DNA from: Panorpa germanica
Taxonomy: Eukaryota > Arthropoda > Insecta > Mecoptera > Panorpidae
Assembly: GCA_963678705.1 (NCBI GenBank)
Contig: CAVMBN010000142.1
Location: 62,001-126,000 of the forward strand
DNA: 64,000 nt
Direction of reading: 5' to 3'
Made by a program: the position numbers and the translations under genes. This document shows positions 12,770 to 24,326 of the stretch, in pieces (position 1 is the stretch's first letter; each line of letters begins with the position of its first letter). A model generated the notes under the pieces. That model saw nothing but the letters and a program-made list of their open reading frames with translations. It was not told the DNA's origin and did not search any database.

Positions 12770-13220
12770 TCACACACATAGTAGATAGGAACCACTTGTG
12801 TTGCAAAGCAATATTAACGTCCTTGTAAACCAATACGTAGGTCTTCCTTTTTGTATTAAGTCCCATCTGTCTTGCCAGGGCTTATGCATATATGCATTCA
12901 TCTCTTTGGCAATATATTTGGTATCGTCTCCAGACTTTTATCCTACAGCCGCATTAACTTTAAATTCTCGAAATTTTTCGCATTAATTTTAAATCATTAA
13001 AATTTGATTTTTTCAGTTCTAGCGTAATTTGTACTTGAGTAAGTGCATGAGTGATTTTTAAATCTAAAGGAATTGTCCCCAATATCACTTGCACCACTTC
13101 TGTAGATACAGTTCTGCAACAACGCGTCATCGTCAATAACATAGTTCTTTGCATAGAAGATCTGGAAGATTAATCCTGTAATACCATGCCAAAGCACAAT
13201 ACACAACTATTAGCATAAAT
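12770..13220 (-). pseudogene. R1-like RT remnant, unit 8, C-terminal piece
   Basis: The post-RT half of unit 8 is cut at 13220 by the 6.8 kb foreign block. The other half resumes at 20025. Confidence 0.75.
13210..13220. repeat. Left copy of 11-bp direct repeat flanking the 6.8-kb block
   Basis: TTAGCATAAAT occurs here as the last satellite bases before the foreign block and again at 20025-20035 as the first satellite bases after it. An 11-bp duplication is compatible with a target-site duplication. Confidence 0.75.
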
Positions 13221-13248
13221 TTCTTCTAAAATTCTAAAATAAATACTC

Positions 13249-13347
13249 TACGTTCAAGTTACGATTAAGTTACGTTTAAGTTACGTTCAAGTTACGTTTA
13301 AGTTACGTTCAAGTTACGTTCCCATTACGTTCAAGTTACGTTCAAAC
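13249..13347. repeat. 11-bp minisatellite, 9 copies
   Basis: Nine head-to-tail copies of TACGTTCAAGT with small changes (for example TACGATTAAGT, TACGTTCCCAT) occupy exactly 99 bp. Confidence 0.95.
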
Positions 13348-13353
13348 TATTTA

Positions 13354-13450
13354 CGGGGTACAGATTGGGGCGGGGGGTCCTGGTGCGGACCCGGGTAGGG
13401 GTCTGGGCCTGGGTTTGGGCTCTAAACTAAATCTCGCTCCGCGGGTGTGT
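13354..13450 (+). other. GC-rich island with G-quadruplex-type motif
   Basis: In otherwise very AT-rich DNA this stretch is dominated by G runs. At 13393-13419 five G runs of 3-4 bases are separated by TA, TCT, CCT and TTT, which meets the usual G-quadruplex pattern. Its origin is unknown. Confidence 0.7.
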
Positions 13451-13914
13451 AACCTAACCTACACCACTATTCCAATATTCCAAGTTACATTCCCATTACG
13501 TTGGTAAGATAATAAGAAATGAAATATTGGTTTTTTTGACATGCCTGCATTCACTAATGAATTGATTTGGGTACTGCTCCTGCATATAACGTATACAATT
13601 GTCATCCAGTTTATGTACGCATACTCATACATTAATATGTCTATGCATATATATTAGAGCTCTTATGACCAGTGTTAATTATATAAGAATTATATATAAC
13701 AAAACATTACTAATAAAATATGTGTATCTTATTTTATATATATGTATTAAAACATTAAATCTTATAATAATAAAACTCAATGGTTTGTGTTTATATATTA
13801 TTATTTATTTACAAATATGCTATTTTTTAATTGTTATATAAATATACATTTTAATTATCTTAACTAAAACAGATATAAATTTATACAAAACTTAAACTTA
13901 ACTTAAAATTAGTA

Positions 13915-16900
13915 CTAAATTTTATAATGTCCATGTGCTAAAGTACTTATACCATCAGTTAATACATATCTTTTATTATCATTTCCACTAAGACCTACTT
14001 TACTTATCATTTGAGTATAAATTGTATGCTTAATCGATTTAAAGGTATTCATTGTGATCAATAATATGTTATCCTGAGATAAACAATTTACATAATCTTT
14101 AATATTGAATTTATTTACAATATTTTTCTTAATTCCTTTTGCTTTAGCTGTGCATAAACCCTCAATATCAATTGCATACATTTTTGACCTTAACCCAACA
14201 AACTCCCAAATTATACTACCCGCGCATTCATCTTTCATTAAGCCTAATTTAGCTTTGTTCATTAAAGGTAATGAAAATTCATTATTAAATGGATAATTAG
14301 ATGTATCAAATTTATCTAGATTACACTTAATATCGTCATATATATCATCTGTTTTAATTTGATATATTAATGAATCTGTATCTGTATACAACAATTTAGC
14401 ATTACCTTTATAGATTTTTTTGATGAAATCATAATGAAAATCGTATATTAAAGTTTTTGATATATCAAGTACACTTAATCCTAAATACAATGGTTTATTA
14501 TAAAAAACCTTAAGTTTTTGCATTTGAATAGCAACTAAGTTTTTATGAAATATAGAACAACTATGATAGTTTGGTTTACTTATAAGTGTATTAGCACCCA
14601 TTTTTTTTCCTATATTATCCCAATGAGTTATTAACTTTACATCGACACGTTTATCTACATTTTCCATTGTTTTACCATAAACTGAATTATTCATTAATTT
14701 AAAAAAGTCTTTCTCAAATGCATTTGCAGAGTTCTTTCTTTTTAATGTATTTAGATCAATATAACTTTTTAACCAATCAGACTGTTTAAATTCCAAAATT
14801 CTATGAATTTTATCTATTTTCAGATTATTTTTAAGACATTGCTTTAACGATCTATAGTGAAGCACATAATTATACTTGTTATTTAGATTTGGTATTAATT
14901 TAACGTCATTTGTTTTAATGCTAGGTGGTTTAATATTTTCGGCACAGAAAGGTAGATCATTGTGTTCATCGTGCAAATAATTAGGATATCTTAAATCGAC
15001 TTCTAATATATAACCAACGTCTGAGTTATCTTCAATAGCTTCTACATTAAATGTTTGTAATTTATATGTATCTAACCATTTAAATCCCTCATGTGGTAAA
15101 TATTGACTCATAGCCCAACCATATAAGTTATTTGCATCCCAATACATTAAATATTGAGAATCCTTATTTGAATCATAATTGGACATATATTTATTATTTG
15201 CAATTCCATGTCTGTGAGAGCATTGTGATATTCCACCTCTTATACCTTTTTTAATAAAATGTAACATATCAATATCTGTTAAAAGTTCTAATTCAATACT
15301 TGTATACTTTAACATAGCATCCCAAGAAAGTCCTGGTGCTGTATAATATTGACAGGGATCTAAATTATATGTTTTATAGCACACATCTCGAAAATTTTCA
15401 AAAATATCTGTTAACAACAGAACATCGATCTTTAAATATAAGTCTGAATATTCCCCCAATGTTTTCATTTCAAATGCATACCAAACCATTTTGGCATGAT
15501 TGTAATCATCGTCAGATATATTACAGCCATTAAGTGAGCTATAAAAATTATTTTGAGATGGCAACTCAGATTCATTAAGCATATCCCTACTATTTACATA
15601 TTCATAAGGAAATACACCTTTACGTTTTAATAAATTGAAATGATTTTCATTCGGATAGAATTTTTTTAATTCGAAAAATTGTTCTGATAATAAATTTTTT
15701 GCAAGTGTTTCTAAACTAGAATGCATAAATCGTAAAGAATCAATAAATCTAAGTTTAATATAGCAGTTATGAACTTTATCATTTTTATCGACTTTTGATT
15801 CCACCAAAATATGTTTCGTAAAAGATATATACTTTTCCTTATTTTCTGGAATAACTTCAATTTTTTCACTATCATTACCTAATTCTTTTACAATTATATG
15901 GCTATCGTAATTACTTAAGTTATGGAATATGACAGGTATAAACTTTGGAATTGTAAATTTTAAATTGCAATGATTATGAGCAGCTCCTCGGTAATTACCA
16001 GTTAAATGACAATGATCTAACACTTTATCACCTTTGAGGATACCTTCACAAATATGGCAAATAGAAGCTTCATCATATTCCTGTTTTTGCCAATCAGATA
16101 ATTTATTTAAAGGCTTCACTTTATTTAAGATTTTATAAATTTGTTTAGCGTCTTCAGTTATTGTTTCAATAAATACTTTAACGCAATTAATACCTCTGTA
16201 CGTAACAAACTTACTTAAGGAATCATTAAAGGAACATTTAATATAATAAGCAAAAGAATATGGTTCATGAATTTGAATATTATTTGAAAATGATGTATTA
16301 GTATCAGGATAACAAGTACTAATGGGTTTTAATAATGTTTCAAAATCTCCATATATCACAAATGGAACGCGTAATTTATTCTTATAATTATCAAATTTTA
16401 AAATGTTTTGAGGTCTCATATTACCTAATTTATCTTTAGCCTTATACTTAGAAGGAAGGATTGTATATATCTTATTGCAATCATATTCTAAATGTCTATT
16501 TAACTGATCTTTTGTGTTAAAAAATGAAAAGCATCCATCACACAAAAATTGTTTACTAGTATGCTTAGTAAATTGACTTCTTATTAATCTTGACATATTT
16601 TTAATCCAACAATAATGTCCATTACTCAAATCTTCAATATACAATAAATTAACATGTTGTTTCTTCTTCTTAGATGTATAATGCAACGGTCCCACAATGG
16701 AATTATTTTCAAGTCCATATACATTCACACTTATATCATTATTATGCTCAAATGTTCTAATATCTTTTAATTTCATCGGTAATTCTATACCATTTGAATT
16801 AAGTACTTTTGAATAATGTGGATATGATGTAACTCTAGTCATACCTTTTGATGCTGGATACAATGCTGAAGTTATAGCCCACATAAAGCAAGCTTGATCA

Positions 16901-16974
16901 TTATTTACTACATTTACTATAGCCTTTTTATCTTTAACTTTCTTTGGTAAATCAATATAAGATGATCCCCGCAA
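13915..16974 (-). pseudogene. Family-B (protein-primed type) DNA polymerase, Polinton/adintovirus-like
   Basis: This is a 1,019-codon frame with no internal stop. Domains in order: an N-terminal block with Cys29, His107 and His120 laid out like a cysteine protease (exact fold uncertain); a CxxC...HxxxxC finger (145-166); exonuclease blocks YGDFET (208-213), NYDSH (355-359) and YLKID (513-517); an HNH/endonuclease VII-like insert, CHIC...DHCHLTGNYRG (306-330); and polymerase blocks DANNLYG (613-619), NNSVYG (762-767), YTDTDSL (863-869) and KMY (931-933). All core catalytic residues are present. The family replicates linear DNA of Polinton-type elements from a protein primer. The frame begins right after an in-frame TGA (16984-16986). 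The first ATG (codon 31) falls after Cys29, so it is best seen as part of a longer broken gene with 17215-17754. No capsid, integrase or ATPase gene accompanies it. Confidence 0.85.
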
Positions 16975-17214
16975 AGGATTATATCAATTAATATTTATTT
17001 CCAAATGCATTATTTCCTTAAGACTCCATCCTGAATCACGTTCTTGAAATTCTTCACTTTTTATTTCAATAACATTTCTAAAATTATTATATATTTCCTT
17101 TAGATCCATGGATTTATTAATCACTTTATTTTTAGTGTTAAAAGATTTTATATCAATTAATAACTCCGCATCTTTATTATATTTTACATATAAACCAAAT
17201 AATTCAATATTTAC
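16975..17214 (-). pseudogene. Linker of the broken polymerase gene, between two stop codons
   Basis: These 80 codons are in frame with both the zinc-finger part and the polymerase part. They are set off by TAA (17215-17217) and TGA (16984-16986). The intervening residues look coding: VNIELFG at the start, FNTKN in the middle and SGW near the end. The same three blocks occur in the plus-strand copy at 61502-62140. That argues against an intron and for nonsense mutations in a once continuous gene. Confidence 0.75.
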
Positions 17215-17754
17215 TTAAATTGTAATAAATTCTTTTAAATACTTTTCCAATAATACGAATACTTTATTTTGAAAAAATATCATGTATTCTTTAATACTGT
17301 TAAACATTTCCTTAGTATGTAATCTATATGCCGCAATACGATTTTTAAATGCTGAAGTAATTTTTTGTATATCATTATCGCATTCTACATCTACACTTGC
17401 TAGTCTTTTATGCTCATTACTTCTATAATGATTATATAGATTTTTATTTAACACATTACTTTTGCATACATTACACCAATCCGTAATTTTCTTTTTAGTT
17501 AATGAACTCTCAATTAACTCCGTTTTGGATCGTTTACTTAATATTTCAGGTTCAGCATCCAATTTGCGTTTATTATTGCACTCAAATTCAATTTGATGTA
17601 TTTTCAATAAATGATGAGTATAATTTCTTATATTTGTATATATTAAACCACAATATTCACACAATAATTTATTTGAATTACAAGATACATTTTCATGACG
17701 TTTCAGATTATCCAATCTTGAAAACGACGTATTACACTCATTGCAGGTATACAT
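17215..17754 (-). pseudogene. C2H2 zinc-finger N-terminus of the polymerase gene
   Basis: The frame is 179 codons from ATG at 17754 to TAA at 17215. Three zinc fingers are visible: C4-C7-H20-C25, C32-C35-(H47/H48)-H53 and C94-C97-H109-H115. Basic stretches (NKRKLD, SKRSK, residues 61-77) could direct nuclear entry. Residues 132-179 start with ITSAFKNRI and match the SSFKGRV region of the 205-codon frame at 61502, the shared core of both copies. The fingers probably bind DNA, perhaps element ends; that role is inference. The frame runs on in phase into the polymerase, so this is the front of one broken protein rather than a separate gene. It could still be made as a short protein. Confidence 0.75.
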
Positions 17755-17910
17755 CTCATAAATCTTTTTTTAACACTTATTATTTTCTTCTTATTATAAA
17801 AAAAATATTATATATTTGCAGTTCTTTTTTCAACAGATGTTCTCATTCAACTGCATTCAACAATATTAAATAAAAAAATGTTAAATATATCTATTTAAGC
17901 AATAATCTTT
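17755..17910. other. AT-rich upstream flank of polymerase pseudogene
   Basis: This stretch lies just upstream of the zinc-finger start codon. It is AT-rich with no clear promoter motif that can be trusted by eye. Confidence 0.5.
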
Positions 17911-17981
17911 GTGCATCTTCGGATATCATCGGCTATCTTCGGCTATCATCGGCTATCATCGGCTATCTTCGGCTATCATCG
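17911..17981. repeat. 10-bp minisatellite (GGCTATCATC type)
   Basis: About seven head-to-tail copies of a 10-bp word alternate between GGCTATCATC and GGCTATCTTC, with GGATATCATC at the left. Confidence 0.9.
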
Positions 17982-18012
17982 TATATTTCTGTAAATACCA
18001 TATGATATTTAA

Positions 18013-19774
18013 AGAACACATTTACAAGACATAAGTAAAAAAATTTTAGTTAAAATGGCGGATTTAATTTCTAAAAAATAAAACTTTAAATATCTCGTAA
18101 ACGGTTGAAGATATTGCATTTTTGATAAAAAATTTATCCCCCATCAGTACCAACACCCTAACAGAAAAACACGTTTAGAAGACGAAAGTAAAAAAATTTT
18201 AGTCAAAATGGCGGATTAAATTTCTGAATAAATAAAATTTAAATATCTCGTAAACGGTTAAAGATATTGCATTTTTGATAAAAAATTTATCCCCCATCAG
18301 TACCAACACCCTAACAGGAGAACACGTTTAGAAGACGAAAGTATAAAAATTTTAGTCAAAATAACGGATTTAATTTCTGAATAAATAAAATTTAAATATC
18401 TCGTAAACGGTTAAAGATATTGCATTTTTGATAAAAAATTTATCCCCCATCAGTACCAACACCCTAACAGGAGAACACGATTAAAAGACGAAAGTAAAAA
18501 AATTTTAGTCAAAATGGCGGATTTAATTTCTGAATAAATAAAATTTAAATATCTCGTAAACGGTTAAAGATATTGCATTTTTGATAAAAAATTTATCCTT
18601 CATCAGTACCAACACCCTAACAGGAGAACACGATTAGAAGACGAAAGTAAAAAAATTTTAGTCAAAATGGCGGATTTAATTTCTAAATAAATAAAATTTA
18701 AATATCTCGTAAACGATTGAAGATATTGCATTTTTGATAAAAAATTTATCCCCCATCAGTACCAATACCTTAACAGGAAAACACGTTTAGAAGACGAAAT
18801 TAAAAAAAATTTTAGTCAAAATGGCGGATTTAATTTCTAAAAAATAAAACTTTAAATATCTCGTAAACGATTGAAGATATTGCATTTTTGATAAAAAAAT
18901 TATCCCCCATCAGTACCAATACCCTAACAGGAGAACACGTTTAGAAGACGAAAGTAAAAAAATTTTAGTCAAAATGGCGGATTTAATTTCTAAAAAATAA
19001 AACTTTAAATATCTCGTAAACGATTGAAGATATTGCATTTTTGATAAAAAAATTATCCCCCATCAGTACCAACACCCTAACAGGAGAACACGTTTAGAAG
19101 ACGAAAGTAAAAAAAATTTAGTCAAAATGGCGGATTTAATTTCTAAAAAATAAAACTTTAAATATCTCGTAAACGGTTGAAGATATTGCATTTTTGATAA
19201 AAAAATTATCCCCCATCAGTACCAACACCCTAACAGGAGAACACGTTTAGAAGACGAAAGTAAAAAAATTTTAGTCAAAATAACGGATTTAATTTCTAAA
19301 AAATAAAACTTTAAATATCTCGTAAACGGTTGAAGATATTGCATTTTTGATAAAAAATTTATCCCCCATCAGTACCAATACCCTAACAGGAGAACACGTT
19401 TAGAAGACGAAAGTAAAAAAATTTTAGTCAAAATGGCGGATTTAATTTCTAAAAAATAAAACTTTAAATATCTCGTAAACGATTGAAGATATTGCATTTT
19501 TGATAAAAAATTTATCCCCCATCAGTACCAATACCCTAACAGGAGAACACGTTTAGAAGACGAAAGTAAAAAAAATTTAGTCAAAATGGCGGATTTAATT
19601 TCTAAAAAATAAAACTTTAAATATCTCGTAAACGATTGAAGATATTGCATTTTTGATAAAAAAATTATCCCCCATCAGTACCAATACCCTAACAGGAGAA
19701 CACGTTTAGAAGACGAAAGTAAAAAAATTTTAGTCAAAATGGCGGATTTAATTTTTAAAAAATAAAACTTTAAA
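18013..19774. repeat. 153-bp minisatellite, about 12 copies
   Basis: The landmark ATGGCGG (or ATAACGG) recurs at 18055, 18208, 18361, 18514, 18667, 18821, 18974, 19127, 19280, 19433, 19586 and 19739, a period of 153 bp (once 154). Each copy also has AAATATCTCGTAAACGG and ATCAGTACCAA words. Copies 2-5 share CTGAATAAATAAAATTT and the others CTAAAAAATAAAACTTT, so two subtypes exist. Copies 3 and 9 share the AACGG variant. No open frame is present. Confidence 0.95.
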
Positions 19775-20024
19775 CGTACGTGTATTATAATTCTATTATT
19801 ATAACATTACATATAATTATATACCAATAAATATTATTCTGGAACACCCTATTCCAAGCATAAATCTTCAATTATTTCAATAATTTCATATATTTCATAT
19901 ACTGGCAACCCTTTTTAGACACCTTGTATTTATTCTCCTATACTAATAACATGGGACGTACGTCGCTTACTTATACTTAAATTCCCTCCCATGGGAGGTT
20001 CCAGAACATACACAAACCCTCTAC
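19775..20024. other. Right end of the 6.8-kb foreign block
   Basis: This is AT-rich, non-coding DNA with no recognised element, ending ...CCCTCTAC directly before the second copy of TTAGCATAAAT. Its end is not an inverted copy of the block's left end. Confidence 0.6.
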
Positions 20025-20548
20025 TTAGCATAAATGCCCCCTTGTATAGTGTCGGCATAGTTGCCAAATTTAAGCTTCATTCCGTCCTTGTGACACGCGC
20101 AAGGTGTGTTACAAGTTTATCATTCGTTGTTACTGTATTTGTTTCGTAGCTTTGTCGCTTCAAAAAACTACAGATTTTATATATAGCAGGTCGAGAACGG
20201 CTTTCTAGGGTTTCTGTACTATTTGCACCGATAAGGATCACATTATCGTTAGCAAAACATATGTCTACACAACCTTTCGAGTGAGAAACACAGTTCTCGT
20301 CGAATACCATGTTCCAGAGCTCAGGCCCCATTACAGATCGCTGAGGACAACCTTTAGATAGTTTCATTTTCATGGAACGGTAATCGGTTTGTAAAATAAT
20401 GTTCAACAATGAAAATAGTTCTCCATAGCGCAGTAGACGTACCTATAGGTTTTTGCCGGTCTAATTCTTTGAAGGTCACTTGGCCACCGGACATTAACAA
20501 AGGCACACTGAATTTCTATAAATATCTCATATACATACTTGTACTTAT
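20025..20548 (-). pseudogene. R1-like RT remnant, unit 8, N-terminal piece
   Basis: It starts with the second copy of the 11-bp repeat. The reverse-transcriptase half is open for 110 codons (20077-20409) with the FAND box. Confidence 0.75.
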
Positions 20549-21162
20549 GCCTACTTACTTACCATTTGTTTGATACCATTGAATGTTTATGAACGATCAA
20601 TCACTATTTCCAAAAAAACCGAATATATTGTTCACTTATAACAATTAATACACTCTCATTATTATTTAAAACACGCATTTATATAAACTAATTCTTGTGT
20701 TTTAATATTATTTATAGTTAATGTTATTCGACTTACTTGATAGTGGGCGGCAACCTTTTGTCTTCCGTTTATTTGTAGTGTTTATATGAGGTCTTCCTTA
20801 TATATCTCTACAGATTTCTTGAATTTTAAACCACTTGATGTTTTAGCACTAACACTAACCTAATTATTATCACTTTTTTTGTCTATCGCACATAATAATG
20901 TCTTATATCAAACATCAAAGTTACAAATTTGAGGTTATGTTTATAAGACCGCGTGTACGCGTAATGAAAAGTTCGTTTTTAACACTGGTTTCCAACTGTC
21001 AAACTTTTGTAAAAACACTTTGTTTAGGGTAAATTAACACAAATTTAAAACAAACTTAAATACTTTTCGTTTGAAAAAGTATTCATATAATTTATTTAAT
21101 TTTTTTCCATAATTAATTTCTCACTTTTAATCACTTTTTTCACCTAAAGTAGCAGGAGCCGA

Positions 21163-22110
21163 TCACACACATAGTAGATAGGAACCACTTGTGTTGCAAA
21201 GCAATATTAACGTCCTTTTAAACCAATACGTAAGTCTTCCTTTTTGTATTAAGTCCCATCTGTCTTGCCAGAGCTTATGCATATATGCATTCATCTCTTT
21301 GGCAATATATTTTGTATCGTCTCCAGACTTTTATCCTACAGCCGCATTAACTTTAAATCCTCGAAATTTGTCGCATTAATTTTAAATCATCAAAATTTGA
21401 TTTTTTCAGTTCTAGCGTAATTTGTACTTGAGTAAGTGCATGAGTAATTTTTAAATCTAAAGGAATTGTCCCCAATATCATTTGCACCACTTCTGTAGAT
21501 ACAGTTCTGCAACAACGCGTCATCGTCAATAACATAGTTCTTTGCATGGAAGATCTGGAAGATTGATCCTGTAATACCATGCCGAAGCACAATACACAAC
21601 TATTGGCATAAATGCCCCCTTGTATAGTGTCAACATAGTTGCCAAATTTAAGCTTCATTCCGTCCTTGTGACACGCGCAAGGTGTGTTACAAGTTTATCA
21701 TTCGTTGTTACTGTATTTGTTTCGTAGCTTTGTAGCTTCAAGAAACTACAGATTTTATATATAGCAGGTCAAAAACGGCTTTCTAAGGTTTCTGTACTAT
21801 TTGCACCGATAAGGATCACATTATCGTTAGCAAAACATATGTCTACACAACCTTTCGATTGAGAAACACAGTTTTTGTCGAATACCATGTTCCAGAGCTC
21901 AGGCCCCATTACAGATCGCTGAGGACAACCTTTAGATAGTTGCCTTTTCATAGAACGGTAATCGGTTTGTAAAATAATGTTTAACAATGAAAATAGTTCT
22001 CCATAGCGCAGTAGACGTACCTATAGGTTTTTGCCGGTCTAATTCTTTAAAGGTCACTTGGCCACCGGACATCAACAAAGGCACACTGAATTTCTATAAA
22101 TATCTCATAT
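21163..22110 (-). pseudogene. R1-like reverse transcriptase remnant, unit 9
   Basis: A TGA follows LESRF (frame 21769-21987), which shortens the reverse-transcriptase half. This is the same kind of nonsense change as in units 14 and 20. Confidence 0.75.
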
Positions 22111-22740
22111 ACATACTTGTACTTATGCCTACTTACTTACCATTTGTTTGTTACCATTGAATGTTCATGAACGATCAATCACTATTTCCAAGAAAACCGC
22201 ATATATTGTTCACTTATAACAATTAATACACTCTCATTATTATTTAAAACACGCATTTATATAAACTAATTCTTGTGTTTTAATATTATTTATAGTTAAT
22301 GTTATTCGACTTACTTGATAGTGGGCGGCAACCTTTTGTCTTCCGTATATATGTAGTGTTTATATGAGGTCTTCCTTATATATCTCTACAGATTTCTTGA
22401 ATTTTAAACCACTTGATGTTTTAGCACTAACACTAACCTAATTATTATCACTTTTTTTGTCTATCGCACCTAATAATGTCTTATATCAAACTTTAAAGTT
22501 ACAAATTTGAGGTTATGTTTATAAGACCGCGTGTACGCGTAATGAAAAATTCGTTTTTAACACTGGTTTCCAACTGTCAAACTTTTGTAAAAACACTTTG
22601 TTTAGGGTAAATTAACACAAATTTAAAACAAACTTAAATACTTTTCGTTTGAAAAAGTATTCATATAATTTATTTAATTTTTTTCCATAATTAATTTCTC
22701 ACTTTTAATTACTTTTTTCACCTAAAGTGGCAGGAGCCGA

Positions 22741-23700
22741 TCACACACATAGTAGATAGGAACCACTTGTGTTGCAAAGCAATATTAACGTCCTTTTAAA
22801 CCAATACGTAGGTCTTCCTTTTTGTATTAAGTCCCATCTGTCTTGCCAGAGCTTATGCATATATGCATTCATCTCTTTGGCAATATATTTGGTATCGTCT
22901 CCAGACTTTTATCTTACAGCCGCATTAACTTTAAATCCTCGAAATTTTTCGCATTAATTTTAAATCATCAAAATTTGATTTTTTCAGTTCTAGCGTAATT
23001 TGTACTTGAGTAAGTGCATGAGTGATTTTTAAATCTAAAGGAATTGTCCCAAATATCACTTGCACCACTTCTGTAGATACAGTTCTGCAACAACGCGTCA
23101 TCGTCAATAACATAGTTCTTTGCATGGAAGATCTGGAAGATTGATCCTGTAATACCATGCCGAAGCACAATACACAACTATTAGCATAAATGCCCCCTTG
23201 TATAGTGTCGGCATAGTTGCCAAATTTAAGCTTTATTCCGTCCTTGTGACACGCGCAAGGTGTGTTACAAGTTTATCATTCGTTGTTACTGTATTTGTTT
23301 CGTAGCTTTGTAGCTTCAAGAAACTACAGATTTCATATATAGCAGGTCGAGAACGGCTTTCTAGGGTTTCTGTACTATTTGCACCGATAAGGATCACATT
23401 ATCGTTAGCAAAACATATGTCTACACAACCTTTCGAGTGAGAAACACAGTTCTCGTCGAATATTATGTTCCAGAGCTCAGGCCCCATTACAGATCGCTGA
23501 GGACAACCTTTAGATAGTTGCCTTTTCATGAAACGGTAATCGGTTTGTAAAATAATGTTCAACAATGAAAATAGTTCTCCATAGCGCAGTAGACGTACCT
23601 ATAGGTTTTTGCCGGTCTAATTCTTTGAAGGTCACTTTGCCACCGGACATCAACAAAGGCACACTGAATTTCTATAAATATCTCATATACATACTTGTAC
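22741..23700 (-). pseudogene. R1-like reverse transcriptase remnant, unit 10
   Basis: The reverse-transcriptase half is open for 110 codons (23233-23565). The preceding spacer lacks one short TTAATCAC word, giving a 1,578-bp spacing from unit 9. Confidence 0.75.
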
Positions 23701-24326
23701 TTATGCCTACTTACTTACCATTTGTTTGTTACCATTGAATGTTCATAAACGATCAATCACTATTTCCAAGAAAACCGCATATATTGTTCACTTAATCACT
23801 TACAACAATTAATACACTTTCATTATTATTTAAAACACGCATTTATATAAACTAATTCTTGTGTTTTAATATTATTTATAGTTAATGTTATTCGACTTAC
23901 TTGATAGTGGGCGGCAACCTTTTGTCTTCCGTATATTTGTAGTGTTTATATGAGGTCTTCCTTATATATCTCTACAGATTTCTTAAATTTTAAACCACTT
24001 GATGTTTAAGCACTAACACTAACCTAATTATTATCACTTTTTTTGTCTATCGCACTTATTAATGTCTTATATCAAACATCAAAGTTACAAATTTGAGGTT
24101 ATGTTTATAAGACCGCGTGTACGCGTAATGAAAAATTCGTTTTTAACACTGGTTTCTAACTGTCAAACTTTTGTAAAAACACTTTGTTTAGGGTAAATTA
24201 ACACAAATTTAAAACAAACTTAAATACTTTTCGTTTGAAAAAGTATTCATATAATTTATTTAATTTTTTTCCATAATTAATTTCTCACTTTTAATCACTT
24301 TTTTCACCTAAAGTAGCTGGAGCCGA

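Larger units (their letters stand above)
984..13220. repeat. 1.59-kb satellite array, segment 1 (units 1-8a)
   Basis: This is a tandem array in which the same landmark (GTGTTGCAAAGC) recurs at 1680, 3268, 4857, 6446, 8033, 9620, 11209 and 12798, every 1,587-1,589 bp. Each unit has about 960 bp of decayed R1-like reverse transcriptase on the minus strand and about 620 bp of AT-rich non-coding DNA (for example 984-1651 and 2616-3239). Units here belong mostly to one subtype, marked by ACTCTCTTTATT, CATTATCAAAGG and a TTCTTAACCAC variant. Segment 1 ends abruptly inside unit 8 at the 11-bp direct repeat 13210-13220. No promoter or functional gene is evident. Confidence 0.95.
13221..13914. other. 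Non-coding 3' flank of polymerase pseudogene
   Basis: After the array stops, this stretch holds a short AT-rich lead, an 11-bp minisatellite (13249-13347), a GC-rich island (13354-13450) and then very AT-rich DNA up to the polymerase stop codon. An open frame at 13599-13841 on the plus strand is low-complexity and not believable as a gene. No inverted repeat of the block's two ends was seen. Confidence 0.7.

Noticed and set aside
13448..13462. CCTAA words like insect telomere repeats
   Set aside because: Only two copies are present, which is not enough for a telomeric tract.
13599..13841. Plus-strand 80-codon frame with hydrophobic residues
   Set aside because: It is low-complexity AT-rich DNA, rich in Ile, Leu and Tyr codons, with no motif.
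16984..17217. An intron that would remove both stops of the minus-strand polymerase gene
   Set aside because: The stretch between the stops encodes blocks (FNTKN, SGW) also found in the other copy, so it is coding sequence.
17911..19774. CRISPR-like regular repeats
   Set aside because: The repeats are head to tail without unique spacers, in a eukaryotic context, so they are minisatellites.
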